Source: Polyangiaceae bacterium
GTDB taxonomy: Bacteria; Myxococcota_A; Polyangia; Polyangiales; Polyangiaceae
DNA length: 64,000 nt
Direction of reading: 5' to 3'
Assembly: GCA_013214025.1 (NCBI GenBank)
Contig: JABSRN010000037.1
Location: 27,144-91,143 of the forward strand
Positions 17,644 to 26,076 of this stretch are shown here, piece by piece. Position 1 is the stretch's first letter, and each line of letters starts with the position of its first letter. Under the pieces are notes generated by a model, which did not search any database, was not told the origin of the DNA, and saw only the letters and a program-made list of their open reading frames with translations. A program made the translations under genes and the position numbers.

Positions 17644-19752
17644 GTGATCCTATTCATTGGGTCTTTCCAGTTCGTGCCCTTGTTGGCCGTAATAGCGCTC
17701 AGCGTAGTGCTATCGCTCGGTGGCGCCTTTTGGACGCTGCTGGTGCAAGCGATCGGTAGCGAAGTCGGCGCCCAAGTGGCCCTGGGATCGCTCACTCTCA
17801 TCGTGTTAGGCGGCATGGAAGTGTTCTTGCGCCGTCGGGAAGAAAGACCCGCCCGCGGCGTGCTCGATCTCGAAGCGCTGGTCGTACGCAGCGGCATTCC
17901 CGTGAGCGCCGTCGGCGGCAAAGCGTTGATGCTCGCGCGATTGCGGCGCAGTGGCATCCCCGTCCCCGACGCCATCGTGATGACCTCCGAGCTATGCGCC
18001 GCCTTGATTGAGGCAAGACCGGATGGCGCGAGCGGAGTGTGGGCCGCCATCCCGTACTGGGGAAAAAAGTGCTTCCACAATTTCTTGCACGGCAGTCGCG
18101 GGTCCAAGCTCATCATCCGTTCTTCCTTCGTGGAGAACTCATCAAAGCTCCGCCACCCGGGCATTTACCCCAGCGTTCGCAACGTCAACCCCAACGACCC
18201 CGGAGGCGTGCTCGACGCTATCTTCAAGGTATTACAGGGCCTGGAGGGCGAGTCTGCCAAGCTATATCGCAGACGCAACAAGATCCCCGGCGTCGCCGCT
18301 CGTGCCATTATCATCCAGCGGCAGATCGACGCCGACACCCTCGGCATCTCGGAATCTCGCGGCGAACAAGGTCGAGCCGATACCGTCACTATCGACTACA
18401 CTCAGAAGCGATCCAGGACTCGTTCGGTTCGCTACGACATCGTCAATCGGCAAGCGCACCCACTGGGCTCGGTGGATTCGCTCCCGGGACAGACTCACGC
18501 CTTCATGTGGCGGCTCGCAATGCTGAGCGTCGCCTTGGAAGTCGAGATGGAGGCGCCGGTTCAAATCGAGTTCGCCGTCTACGAGGGGCAGCTCTTCGTA
18601 CTTCAGGTTCGACTGATTCCACCCACGGCACGCACCACCTGGCTCAGCTCGGCTCCCATCGATATTGGGGCGCGCCGCAACCCGCGCCTGCTTCAGGATC
18701 TACGCGGTGGGATCCCGCTCATCCGTTCGGCCATCGGGAACGCGATGCGGGACGTAGGCGTCGTGGATGGGCCAACGGACGCGGAACTCAAGCTCATCGA
18801 AGACACGCCGTACATCGATGCACAAGTGTTGCGCCGCGTGCTCGCACGCAACACCATCGACATTCTGCTGAATCTTCGCCAACGCCAAATGCTCCGCCTG
18901 ATCCGACCGATCCGACGGCTCCCCCCAGTCCCGACCGACTCCGCCGATGTGGGCGATTCTTGGAAGCGCCTGCGGGACTGGTATGCACATGCTTCGGGAG
19001 AGCAACTGCGTCTGCTGACCCGCCGCTGGCTGCTGGAAGACGCCGTGCAAATGGTCGGCGCCGAATCGGGAGCCGCCGCCGTCGAACAGCGAGTTCATCC
19101 CGTCCTGCGCTGGTTGCTGCGGGTCAGCCTCGCCCGCTGCGCAAAAGAAGTCCATCGAACGCACTCGCTGTTCGAGACCGCCGAGGAACAAGTACACAAG
19201 GTCGCTCCGATGATCCTGGCTCGGGGAGCCGAAGCGTGGGACGCCATGTTCATCGGGGACCGCTATTTACATACCAGCCTAGAGGAGCTCGATAATTGGT
19301 TGGAAGGCAAAGAGGATCGCAACGCTCTGGAAGCTAAGTGGAAGCTCTGGCGAGACGATTTTCTCAAGCGCGAAGGCCAAGAGATCGAGGAGCGCATCCA
19401 CGAACCCCGGCTCAAGTCCCCCAAAGAACCCAAGCCGAACAAGAGCTTGATATTTGGTGTGGCGGTCGTCCCAGGCCGAACCAAGGGCTCCGCCCAACGA
19501 GTCGGAGCCCCCAGCGCGCCACGTGCCGAGGACACCATCGTCATTCTCCCCGACGGGCGAGCGGACTTCGCCCCCTTCGTGTTTTTCGCCAACGGCATCA
19601 TCTTGCAGGGTGGAGGCATACTCTCGCCGGTCGCCGCTCTCGCCCAAGAGCTGAAAGTGCCCACGGTTCTGTGCACTGAGATTCTCCCCACGGACTTGAC
19701 TTCCGGACGAACTATTCAGCTCGATGGAGCGCTCGGCGTGGTGGCCCTCTAG
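17644..19752 (+). CDS. Membrane-anchored PEP-synthase-like protein lacking the catalytic His
   Basis: 702 residues with a GTG start. Two N-terminal hydrophobic stretches (residues about 2-60) suggest membrane anchoring. A PEP/pyruvate ATP-grasp domain follows at about 80-340: GGKALMLARLRRSGIPVPDA, LIIRSSFVENSS, AIIIQRQIDADTLGIS and IEFAVYEGQLFVLQVR match the family blocks. A helical middle part is not recognisable. The C-terminus (about 600-702) is the swivelling PEP-utilising domain, VVPGRTKGSAQR through GGGILSPVAALAQEL. In active enzymes this last motif is GG-(x)-(T/L)SH-(x)-A, where His carries the phosphate; here the His is Pro. The protein is therefore probably not a phosphotransferase. 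The stop is 3 bp from the start of a CapA-like gene. Confidence 0.88.
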   Translation: MILFIGSFQFVPLLAVIALSVVLSLGGAFWTLLVQAIGSEVGAQVALGSLTLIVLGGMEVFLRRREERPARGVLDLEALVVRSGIPVSAVGGKALMLARLRRSGIPVPDAIVMTSELCAALIEARPDGASGVWAAIPYWGKKCFHNFLHGSRGSKLIIRSSFVENSSKLRHPGIYPSVRNVNPNDPGGVLDAIFKVLQGLEGESAKLYRRRNKIPGVAARAIIIQRQIDADTLGISESRGEQGRADTVTIDYTQKRSRTRSVRYDIVNRQAHPLGSVDSLPGQTHAFMWRLAMLSVALEVEMEAPVQIEFAVYEGQLFVLQVRLIPPTARTTWLSSAPIDIGARRNPRLLQDLRGGIPLIRSAIGNAMRDVGVVDGPTDAELKLIEDTPYIDAQVLRRVLARNTIDILLNLRQRQMLRLIRPIRRLPPVPTDSADVGDSWKRLRDWYAHASGEQLRLLTRRWLLEDAVQMVGAESGAAAVEQRVHPVLRWLLRVSLARCAKEVHRTHSLFETAEEQVHKVAPMILARGAEAWDAMFIGDRYLHTSLEELDNWLEGKEDRNALEAKWKLWRDDFLKREGQEIEERIHEPRLKSPKEPKPNKSLIFGVAVVPGRTKGSAQRVGAPSAPRAEDTIVILPDGRADFAPFVFFANGIILQGGGILSPVAALAQELKVPTVLCTEILPTDLTSGRTIQLDGALGVVAL

Positions 19753-19755
19753 CTC

Positions 19756-21990
19756 ATGTCTAGCATCAAGCTGACCCTAGTCTGCCTGCTCGTCACGCTA
19801 CTCAGTGCGGGATTACTCTGGGCCGCCCGCGCTATCAGCTCCCGCTTCGACCCAGCGCAGTTTTCCGTCATCGGCTTCTTGATATGGGTGCTCGCAACCC
19901 TAGGCATCTCCGCCCCGCTGTTGGATCCCCACGCGGGTTGGGCCTTCCTTGCCACCTCAACGGTGCTGCTCTTCTCCCTACTGCTCCGAACCGCGGTCGA
20001 TATTCGAGCCGGCATGACGCGACAACGCTTCGCGTTCTTGCAACTGTACGGCGGGATCCTGGGCATACAATTCTTGTATATGAACTGGCGAGGCATGCTA
20101 TTCGGAGCAACCGCCAGTGACGACTACGTAGCTTCACTTCAAGATTTCATCCGCCATTTGATGGGCCCTTGGCTGGATGCCGGCGAGCCACTACTGGGCT
20201 TCTCTCGCGCTCCAGTGGAAGCGCAGCTGGCCGAGGTCAGTAGCCTGATCGCTCACAACTTCTTGGTGTTGACCGCACTGATGAGTTTTCTCGTGGCGAT
20301 GTATTGCGTGGCCTACCTAACGGACCGCGCGTTTCCGAAACCGGGCCTAACGCTCCTTCCACTCCCCACTCTCAGCACCATGGGCTTCTGCGCTCTGGCC
20401 GTCACGCTCTTCGGCCTCGGAAACGACCACCACGCCGTCGCGCTAGTAGTGGAGCTCGCGCTGATTGTCCTGTTGCCGTTCTTCTTGATTGAAGGGCTCA
20501 CCCAGGTGCACCGTTGGACAAGCCGACTCCGTGTCCGCAAGGCCATCGTTATCATCAGCTTCCTACTGGTATTGTTTGATCCGCATTGGGGGGCGCTACT
20601 CATCCTCGCCAGTGTGGTCGTACAACTGGCTCAGCTCCGCGACCCCGAACTGCTGAGTACACGCTGGCGACCACACATCAGCACAGCGCTGTTTTCTGGG
20701 GGGGGGCTGGCCGTGATGCTATTCGCCCTGACCTACCCGGACGAAGCCCAAATCGCCCGGGTGTCGCCTTACCTCGGTATCCCCATCGATGTTTGCCGGA
20801 ATCACCGCTGCTCTGTTCTTGACCTGCAACGCTGGCTCGGTTCCGATTTCGACGAATGGAAAGCCGAGATCACGAAGCCCGCGCCCCCTGTTCCCGAAGA
20901 GAAAATGTTCGCCGACGAGAAGGCGGAAAAGTTCGTCGTCGTGGCCGGCGGCGACATCAACCTTAGCGGCGCCGTATCCGAGTGGATCCTGGCGGACGAC
21001 AATCACAACCCCTTCGCCAAGATCTCGCCTCTGCTCGAAGGCGCCCATCTCAAATTCGCCAATCTCGTTTCCCCCACCACTAGCGCGAAGGTTCGGCCCC
21101 CTCCGAAATGGGGCGTAAAACGCTTTGTGGCTCCCCCCCAATCGGCGCGCGCGATTGCCAATGGCGGACTGGATCTTGTCACTTTCGCCACCGAGCACTC
21201 GTGGGACGCGGGTCGCGAGGGATTTGATGACACCCTCAAACAGCTTGAGGACGCCGATCTGTGGGTCGCCGGGGCCCACCGCGAAACTGGCAAAGCCAAC
21301 GACCCTTTCACTCTGGAAGCGGAGGGTTGGAAAATCGCGCTCTATGCTGCCAACTCGGTCGAACTCATCGGCAAGAAGGACGCCAAGGAAAGCCGCGGCT
21401 TCATTGCTGACGCCGATCGCGTGCGACTGATCGCGGCCATCAAGAAAGCCCGCAAGGAATTCGACATCATCTTGGTCAGCTATCACGGCGGCGAGGAGTA
21501 CGCTGACACACCGAGCGAGAAACATCAGAGCTTCGCCAACGTGATGATGCGCGCGGGCGCCGATGCCGTGTTCAGCCACCACAGTCACATCCCCATCGGA
21601 TTTGGCTGGTACGAGAAACGGCCCATCTTCTACGGGCTCGGCAGTCTAGCGCGACATGACGATTCCAAACACTCGTGGGCGAATCGCGGGTTCTTCGCTC
21701 GACTCACATTTTATGCGGCCGGCGCCAGAGATGCGGAGATCTGCCCGTATCTTTTGCAGGAAGAAGAACCCTCCGCCTTGTCCGGCGAGAACCGTCGTCA
21801 ACAGGAAGGCATCTTTCGCAGAACGATGAAACGCCTGAGTTTCGACCTGGGGGGCACCACTATCTCGGAGCCGGCTTTGTACTCGTGCATGCGACTTTGG
21901 CCACGAAACCGTCCCGATAGCGGTACCGAGCCCGGCGCTGGGCAAGACCTTCCGAAAACTGCCGTAGAGCCAACGAGCCCGGCACCATGA
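19756..21990 (+). CDS. Polytopic membrane domain fused to a CapA/PgsA-like domain
   Basis: 744 residues. Residues 1 to about 335 contain eight to ten hydrophobic segments (for example LTLVCLLVTLLSAGLLW, LLLAFLI-type stretches and LVVELALIVLLPFFLIE). Residues of about 375-660 form a capsule synthesis CapA-type, metallophosphatase-like domain: VVAGGDINLSGAV, FANLVSPTT, FATEHSWDAGREGFDDTL, VSYHGGEEY, GADAVFSHHSHIPIGF and FYGLGSLAR. In CapA/PgsA the usual motifs are GD(v/i), ANLE and NHxxD; here the Glu is Val and the Asn is Glu. Metal binding may be altered. It starts 3 bp after the PEP-like gene, implying co-translation, and the pair may act together on an envelope polymer. That is inference from context. 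Confidence 0.85.
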   Translation: MSSIKLTLVCLLVTLLSAGLLWAARAISSRFDPAQFSVIGFLIWVLATLGISAPLLDPHAGWAFLATSTVLLFSLLLRTAVDIRAGMTRQRFAFLQLYGGILGIQFLYMNWRGMLFGATASDDYVASLQDFIRHLMGPWLDAGEPLLGFSRAPVEAQLAEVSSLIAHNFLVLTALMSFLVAMYCVAYLTDRAFPKPGLTLLPLPTLSTMGFCALAVTLFGLGNDHHAVALVVELALIVLLPFFLIEGLTQVHRWTSRLRVRKAIVIISFLLVLFDPHWGALLILASVVVQLAQLRDPELLSTRWRPHISTALFSGGGLAVMLFALTYPDEAQIARVSPYLGIPIDVCRNHRCSVLDLQRWLGSDFDEWKAEITKPAPPVPEEKMFADEKAEKFVVVAGGDINLSGAVSEWILADDNHNPFAKISPLLEGAHLKFANLVSPTTSAKVRPPPKWGVKRFVAPPQSARAIANGGLDLVTFATEHSWDAGREGFDDTLKQLEDADLWVAGAHRETGKANDPFTLEAEGWKIALYAANSVELIGKKDAKESRGFIADADRVRLIAAIKKARKEFDIILVSYHGGEEYADTPSEKHQSFANVMMRAGADAVFSHHSHIPIGFGWYEKRPIFYGLGSLARHDDSKHSWANRGFFARLTFYAAGARDAEICPYLLQEEEPSALSGENRRQQEGIFRRTMKRLSFDLGGTTISEPALYSCMRLWPRNRPDSGTEPGAGQDLPKTAVEPTSPAP

Positions 21991-22009
21991 CCCATCGAAT
22001 CACAATATT

Positions 22010-23029
22010 ATGAACCACACCGGGATGCACACAACCCACCTGAAGCGCACGATTGCAGCTCGGCACCCTGCCATCATAGTCGCCTCCCTCGTCGTCGCAT
22101 TCTACGGCCTGACACCACCGTGCCACGCTCAGACCCTGACTCCGGCGTCGGGGCCCCACGCATCGCCATCCCCCACTACCGGCGCGCCCTCCTCGAGCTC
22201 CGCCGCTCCACCGCCGACACCGCTTCAATCCGGGGTGTCGGCGACTCCGCTCACAACCCTGGCGCCAACGCCGACCCAGCCGTCAGCGCCGGCGCACATG
22301 CAGCGTCCCGTCCCTGCACGTGCGCCGGCGCCTTCGTCGGCAGAGCGTCCCGTCACGGCGCGCGCTCCCTCGGCTCCCTTCACACCCAACGATGCCGGAG
22401 TCATCATTAGCGCCGAAAGGATGTTCGGCCTGCATCTATGGACCATCGAGTCCGGTGGAGAGGAACGCACTGGCACCAACATGAGCGTAATCTGGGGACA
22501 CTCGGAGACATCCACCGGAGAGGTACTGCCCAGTGCGCTGCCGCGATGTGGTATCGATTTCGTTGTGGGCCCCGGATTCACTCTGGGCGGTTCCCTCGGG
22601 GTGAGCATATCGAGCTCACGAAACGCCGAGGGCGAAGACCAAGGCTCCGTATCCACCACATCGGTCGCGCCCCGCATCGGCTTCCTCGGAACCCCCTATC
22701 AATCCTTCAGCATCTGGCTCCGCGGCGGCATCGCCTACATCAAGAAAACCGATACCCCCATCGGCAATATCGAGCGCACGCTGACTGCCACCACACTGAA
22801 TTTCGAGCCAGCGATGGTGCTCTCACCGGCTCCTCATGTCGCCATTACCTTGGGCCCCGTGATCGACATCGGTCTCGGCGGGAAAACCGATTGCACACGC
22901 TTGTCGAACACAGTGATGAGCGACGGTAGCAATCCTGCCGAAGAAGCGACCTGCTCAACGGAGGAACGTGACGTCGACTTCAAGGTATCCAGCTTCGGGG
23001 TTACTGCCGGTATCGCGCTCTTCTTCTAA
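22010..23029 (+). CDS. Secreted Pro/Ala-rich protein with probable beta-barrel C-terminus
   Basis: 339 residues. The N-terminus carries a signal peptide (AIIVASLVVAFYGLTPPCHA with a cut after HAQ). The next 90 residues are low-complexity Pro/Ala/Ser/Thr with repeats such as RPVPARAPAPS and RPVTARAPSAP. From about residue 125 alternating hydrophobic and polar strands appear (GFTLGGSLGVSISSS, RIGFLGTPYQSFSIWLRGG, MVLSPAPHVAITLGPVIDIG), and the chain ends in FGVTAGIALFF, a terminal aromatic typical of outer-membrane beta-barrels. A small periplasm- or outer-membrane-located barrel is likely. It follows the CapA-like gene by 20 bp on the same strand. Confidence 0.75.
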   Translation: MNHTGMHTTHLKRTIAARHPAIIVASLVVAFYGLTPPCHAQTLTPASGPHASPSPTTGAPSSSSAAPPPTPLQSGVSATPLTTLAPTPTQPSAPAHMQRPVPARAPAPSSAERPVTARAPSAPFTPNDAGVIISAERMFGLHLWTIESGGEERTGTNMSVIWGHSETSTGEVLPSALPRCGIDFVVGPGFTLGGSLGVSISSSRNAEGEDQGSVSTTSVAPRIGFLGTPYQSFSIWLRGGIAYIKKTDTPIGNIERTLTATTLNFEPAMVLSPAPHVAITLGPVIDIGLGGKTDCTRLSNTVMSDGSNPAEEATCSTEERDVDFKVSSFGVTAGIALFF

Positions 23030-23119
23030 TTCCGTAGCCGAATCACCCCGGCGAGTCTCGTCGACCTGGCACTCATCCGGTTAGCGCTCCGCGGCCCGGC
23101 GCCGGACGTCCGCGGTACG

Positions 23120-24907
23120 CTATTTCTCAGGGCTAGAGATGAAGAACTCGATGTAGCTCTTCCTGAGTCGGATCTTGTATGACGGGATCGCTGAGCGGAA
23201 CTGAAAGCTAATGGTAGCGCCCTTGGCGTTGTTTTCCGTGCGAACCTTCACGATTCGGTCGTCGCGGCGCTCAATCGTTGATGGCGCCCCAGATACCTCC
23301 CGACCCGGCACCGTCACGGAGAACCCTCGAGAGGTGCGTTTTCCCACAAGGGCAGCGCCCGGGGCGCTGAGCTTCATTCGGTGCACGATGGGCAAATGCA
23401 TCCGACCACGCCCCCAAGGCTGAACCTCTTCCGGCCGCAGCTTGGTGATTGCTCGCGGGGTGTCATCAAAAGCACGGTCCTCGCTCACATCGTCTACGGA
23501 GGTGCGCTCAACGGGCTGTGCTCCCAATTCCGCCGCTTGGGCTGTGGCCATTGGAGTGGGACCGAATAGCGGAACGTTAGCAACGATATCGCCCGATTCC
23601 GGGGCTTCAGGCTCGACTTCGACCTCGACGGCTTCCGCTGGTGCGGTCGCCGCGACGGTCGGCTGCGTCTCCGTCTCGACCGCAGCGGCACTCGCCAAGG
23701 GGCTTTCGCCCACCTCTGTTTCGCCACCGACCAGGGTGTAGGAGCCCACCGCCAGCACCGTGATCGCCGCCGCAATCATGCCCACGCGCGCTCGTGACGC
23801 TATCCGGGCTGGAGCCGACGGCTCAGGAGCAGCGGATCGCACCGGCTGTCGCGCGGAACGAAATCGTTGCGCGGAGGTCGACAACACGCCTGACGGCGGA
23901 GGCGCGGTCGTCCGCCGCGGCGGCACCTTGGTCTCCTCACGTTTTGCCCGCAGCTTACTAACGGTCGTTCCGGCGCTATTGGCCAGAGCGCCCCCGCCGC
24001 TCCAGGCGGCACTTCCCAGCTTTGCCAAGCCGGCGCCAGCTACCTTGGCCATCGACGCGGCGTTGCCCGCAAGAATATCGAGCCGCTCGCGCACATGGCC
24101 GCCACTCTCGATTTCCTCCTTGTCGTCGTAGTATTCGTCTGCCGCGAGGGGCTCGGGATCCAGAGACGCGCCGGGGGGAATTGGACTGTGCTCAGGATCG
24201 AGCCTTTGAGCGTAGCTGTCTCTGGCATTGACCGCCGCGTCGATTACGCTCGGCTGAGGGGTCACCTCGGCGCCGTCGTAGCGCAAGCACACAACCAACT
24301 GCGGAATTTGGGTCTGGGGGTCCACGGCCACCGACACAGAATCGATTTCTGCATCGCGCCGGCGTCCATCGTCAACGTTCTCAAGCTCCAGGGAACGCCC
24401 CACGCGGAGGAACTCAAGATTCGACCCCACCTGGACTCGATGCTCACTGCCCTCTCTTACCCGGGCCTTCATCGGTGCGCCCAGGCCCTCGATATGCAGC
24501 TTAACATCCGCTCCGACTTGAGCGATCAGTTCGACCGCTTCGGAGACCGGCGGGGGTGGAACTGACTCGTCCATCGGGCGAGAAACACCGCACATTTCCT
24601 TGAGCACCTCGACGCTATTGCTGTCTAGGGCGGTAAAACGGATACCAAAGGCGCTATCCTCGCCCGCCTCGACACGCCAGGCGACCTCTCCCTCAACGAT
24701 GACCTCGCGGCCATCGCTCTCAAAGCGGCACACCAGCGGGGCGTGTAGCTCCGGCAAGTACGTGGTGCGAACGTGCATTCCCCGGCCACTCACCTCGACG
24801 CTCCGGGCTTCAAACGCCGGTACTTCGTGATCTCGGCCGCAAATTTCGACCAAGGTTGCTACCGCAACACGCTCCACATTTGCCGCCCGACGATCCTCAT
24901 GTTCCAT
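23120..24907 (-). CDS. PilZ-domain transmembrane protein
   Basis: 595 residues. The first about 110 residues match a PilZ fold (ARSVEVSGRGMHVRT, then VIVEGEVAWRVEAGEDSAFGIRF), the shape of a c-di-GMP receptor, though the classical RxxxR ligand motif is not clear (DRRAANVERV at the start is the nearest). A second beta-rich segment at about 125-225 resembles a YcgR-N or PilZ-like domain. A linker, a Pro-rich basic region and one transmembrane helix (MIAAAITVLAVGSYTLVG at about 390) follow. The C-terminal about 110 residues have an AMIN-like beta-pattern (GFSVTVPGREV, RIVKVRTENN, SYKIRLRKSYIEFFI). It may link c-di-GMP level to an envelope machine; that is inference. Confidence 0.85.
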   Translation of the reverse strand: MEHEDRRAANVERVAVATLVEICGRDHEVPAFEARSVEVSGRGMHVRTTYLPELHAPLVCRFESDGREVIVEGEVAWRVEAGEDSAFGIRFTALDSNSVEVLKEMCGVSRPMDESVPPPPVSEAVELIAQVGADVKLHIEGLGAPMKARVREGSEHRVQVGSNLEFLRVGRSLELENVDDGRRRDAEIDSVSVAVDPQTQIPQLVVCLRYDGAEVTPQPSVIDAAVNARDSYAQRLDPEHSPIPPGASLDPEPLAADEYYDDKEEIESGGHVRERLDILAGNAASMAKVAGAGLAKLGSAAWSGGGALANSAGTTVSKLRAKREETKVPPRRTTAPPPSGVLSTSAQRFRSARQPVRSAAPEPSAPARIASRARVGMIAAAITVLAVGSYTLVGGETEVGESPLASAAAVETETQPTVAATAPAEAVEVEVEPEAPESGDIVANVPLFGPTPMATAQAAELGAQPVERTSVDDVSEDRAFDDTPRAITKLRPEEVQPWGRGRMHLPIVHRMKLSAPGAALVGKRTSRGFSVTVPGREVSGAPSTIERRDDRIVKVRTENNAKGATISFQFRSAIPSYKIRLRKSYIEFFISSPEK

Positions 24908-25034
24908 AACTGCCTCGGCTGTCTCCGTTCGCCGATTTCGCCACCATTCTGGCGATTCGTGCGTAATAACCGACTAGAGCGAGCGCGCGTTTGGGGCCAA
25001 GTTTCAAGCGACACAGGAACCGTCCATCCAAAGA

Positions 25035-26060
25035 ATGGACAGGGACGCGCGAGCCGACCATATTCGAACCTGGATGGCCCTCACCATCGTGGTGCGCTCA
25101 GGGGCGCTGGATATTTCGCCGGAGATCACCTTCGATGCGCCCAAGATCGTTCTGGGACGTAGCCCAGGATGCGATCTTCAGCTGCCAGATCCTAGCGTGA
25201 GTCAGCGTCACTCATCGATCCTCCAGCGGGGCTCGGACTACCTTGTCATCGATGAAGGCAGCTCAAATGGCACCTTCTTCGGCCCTGTCCGACTCAGTCC
25301 GGGAGCGCCACGGGTCGTCAAACACGGCGATCTGATCCGGCTCGGACGCATCTGGCTTGAATTGCGGGTAGTAGCGGGTCTGCCAACAGAGAATCCTCGA
25401 CTGTGCACTCAAGAAATCGCCCTCGGGCTGGTCACTCAGGCCCTGGACGGGGACGAAGAACCGTCGGTACCCAAGTTGGTCGTTTGTGACGGCCCAGACA
25501 CGGACGCGGAGCTATCCCTCGGCCTGTTCGGCCACAGCTACATCGTGGGACGTAGCAAGACCTCGGACTTGCGAATGACCGATCCCGATTGCTCCCGCCG
25601 GCACGTGGAGCTGTGCCGCCGCGGCAACCACATCCTGGTCCGCGAGTTAGGCAGCAAGAACGGCGCATCGCTCAACGGTGAGCCCCTCACTGCTCAACAC
25701 GAGACCGTATGGAAAGCCGGCGACCCCCTCGTCGTCGGCGCCAACACCCTGCGCTACGAGGACCCCCTCGCCGCCGCGCTCGAAGAATTGGAGCGAGCTG
25801 CAGACGAAGCCATCAGCGCCAAAGATGCCATCGAGCCCCCCAGCAGCGAAGAAGTTGCGCCAGCAGCCAGCTCCGCGGGGAAACCACCTCCCCGTAGCCG
25901 GCAATCGGCGAACGGCCCCGACCATAGCCCCGTCGCGGCGCCGGCCGTACGGGTCGCAGGGCCTCAGTGGACCCCAACGGACTACTTGGTAGCAGCATTC
26001 GCGCTCGCCATATTGTTAACCAGCTTGTTGGGCCTGTTCTGGGTTGCCGGAAGCCCCTGA
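25035..26060 (+). CDS. Double FHA-domain membrane protein
   Basis: 341 residues with two forkhead-associated phosphothreonine-binding domains. The first is at about 20-110: IVLGRSPGCDLQLPDPSVSQRHSSI then EGSSNGTFF. The second is at about 150-240: YIVGRSKTSDLRMTDPDCSRRHVEL then LGSKNGASLNG. Both keep the GR, SxRH and NG residues that bind pThr. A Pro/Ala-rich linker and a C-terminal transmembrane helix (LVAAFALAILLTSLLGLFWV) follow, so it is a tail-anchored cytoplasmic adaptor. It starts at the ATG at 25035; ATG at 25074 is an alternative. With two kinases and a pseudokinase nearby, it is a likely reader of Ser/Thr phosphorylation. Confidence 0.93.
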   Translation: MDRDARADHIRTWMALTIVVRSGALDISPEITFDAPKIVLGRSPGCDLQLPDPSVSQRHSSILQRGSDYLVIDEGSSNGTFFGPVRLSPGAPRVVKHGDLIRLGRIWLELRVVAGLPTENPRLCTQEIALGLVTQALDGDEEPSVPKLVVCDGPDTDAELSLGLFGHSYIVGRSKTSDLRMTDPDCSRRHVELCRRGNHILVRELGSKNGASLNGEPLTAQHETVWKAGDPLVVGANTLRYEDPLAAALEELERAADEAISAKDAIEPPSSEEVAPAASSAGKPPPRSRQSANGPDHSPVAAPAVRVAGPQWTPTDYLVAAFALAILLTSLLGLFWVAGSP

Positions 26061-26076
26061 TTCCGCGCCGTCTGCG

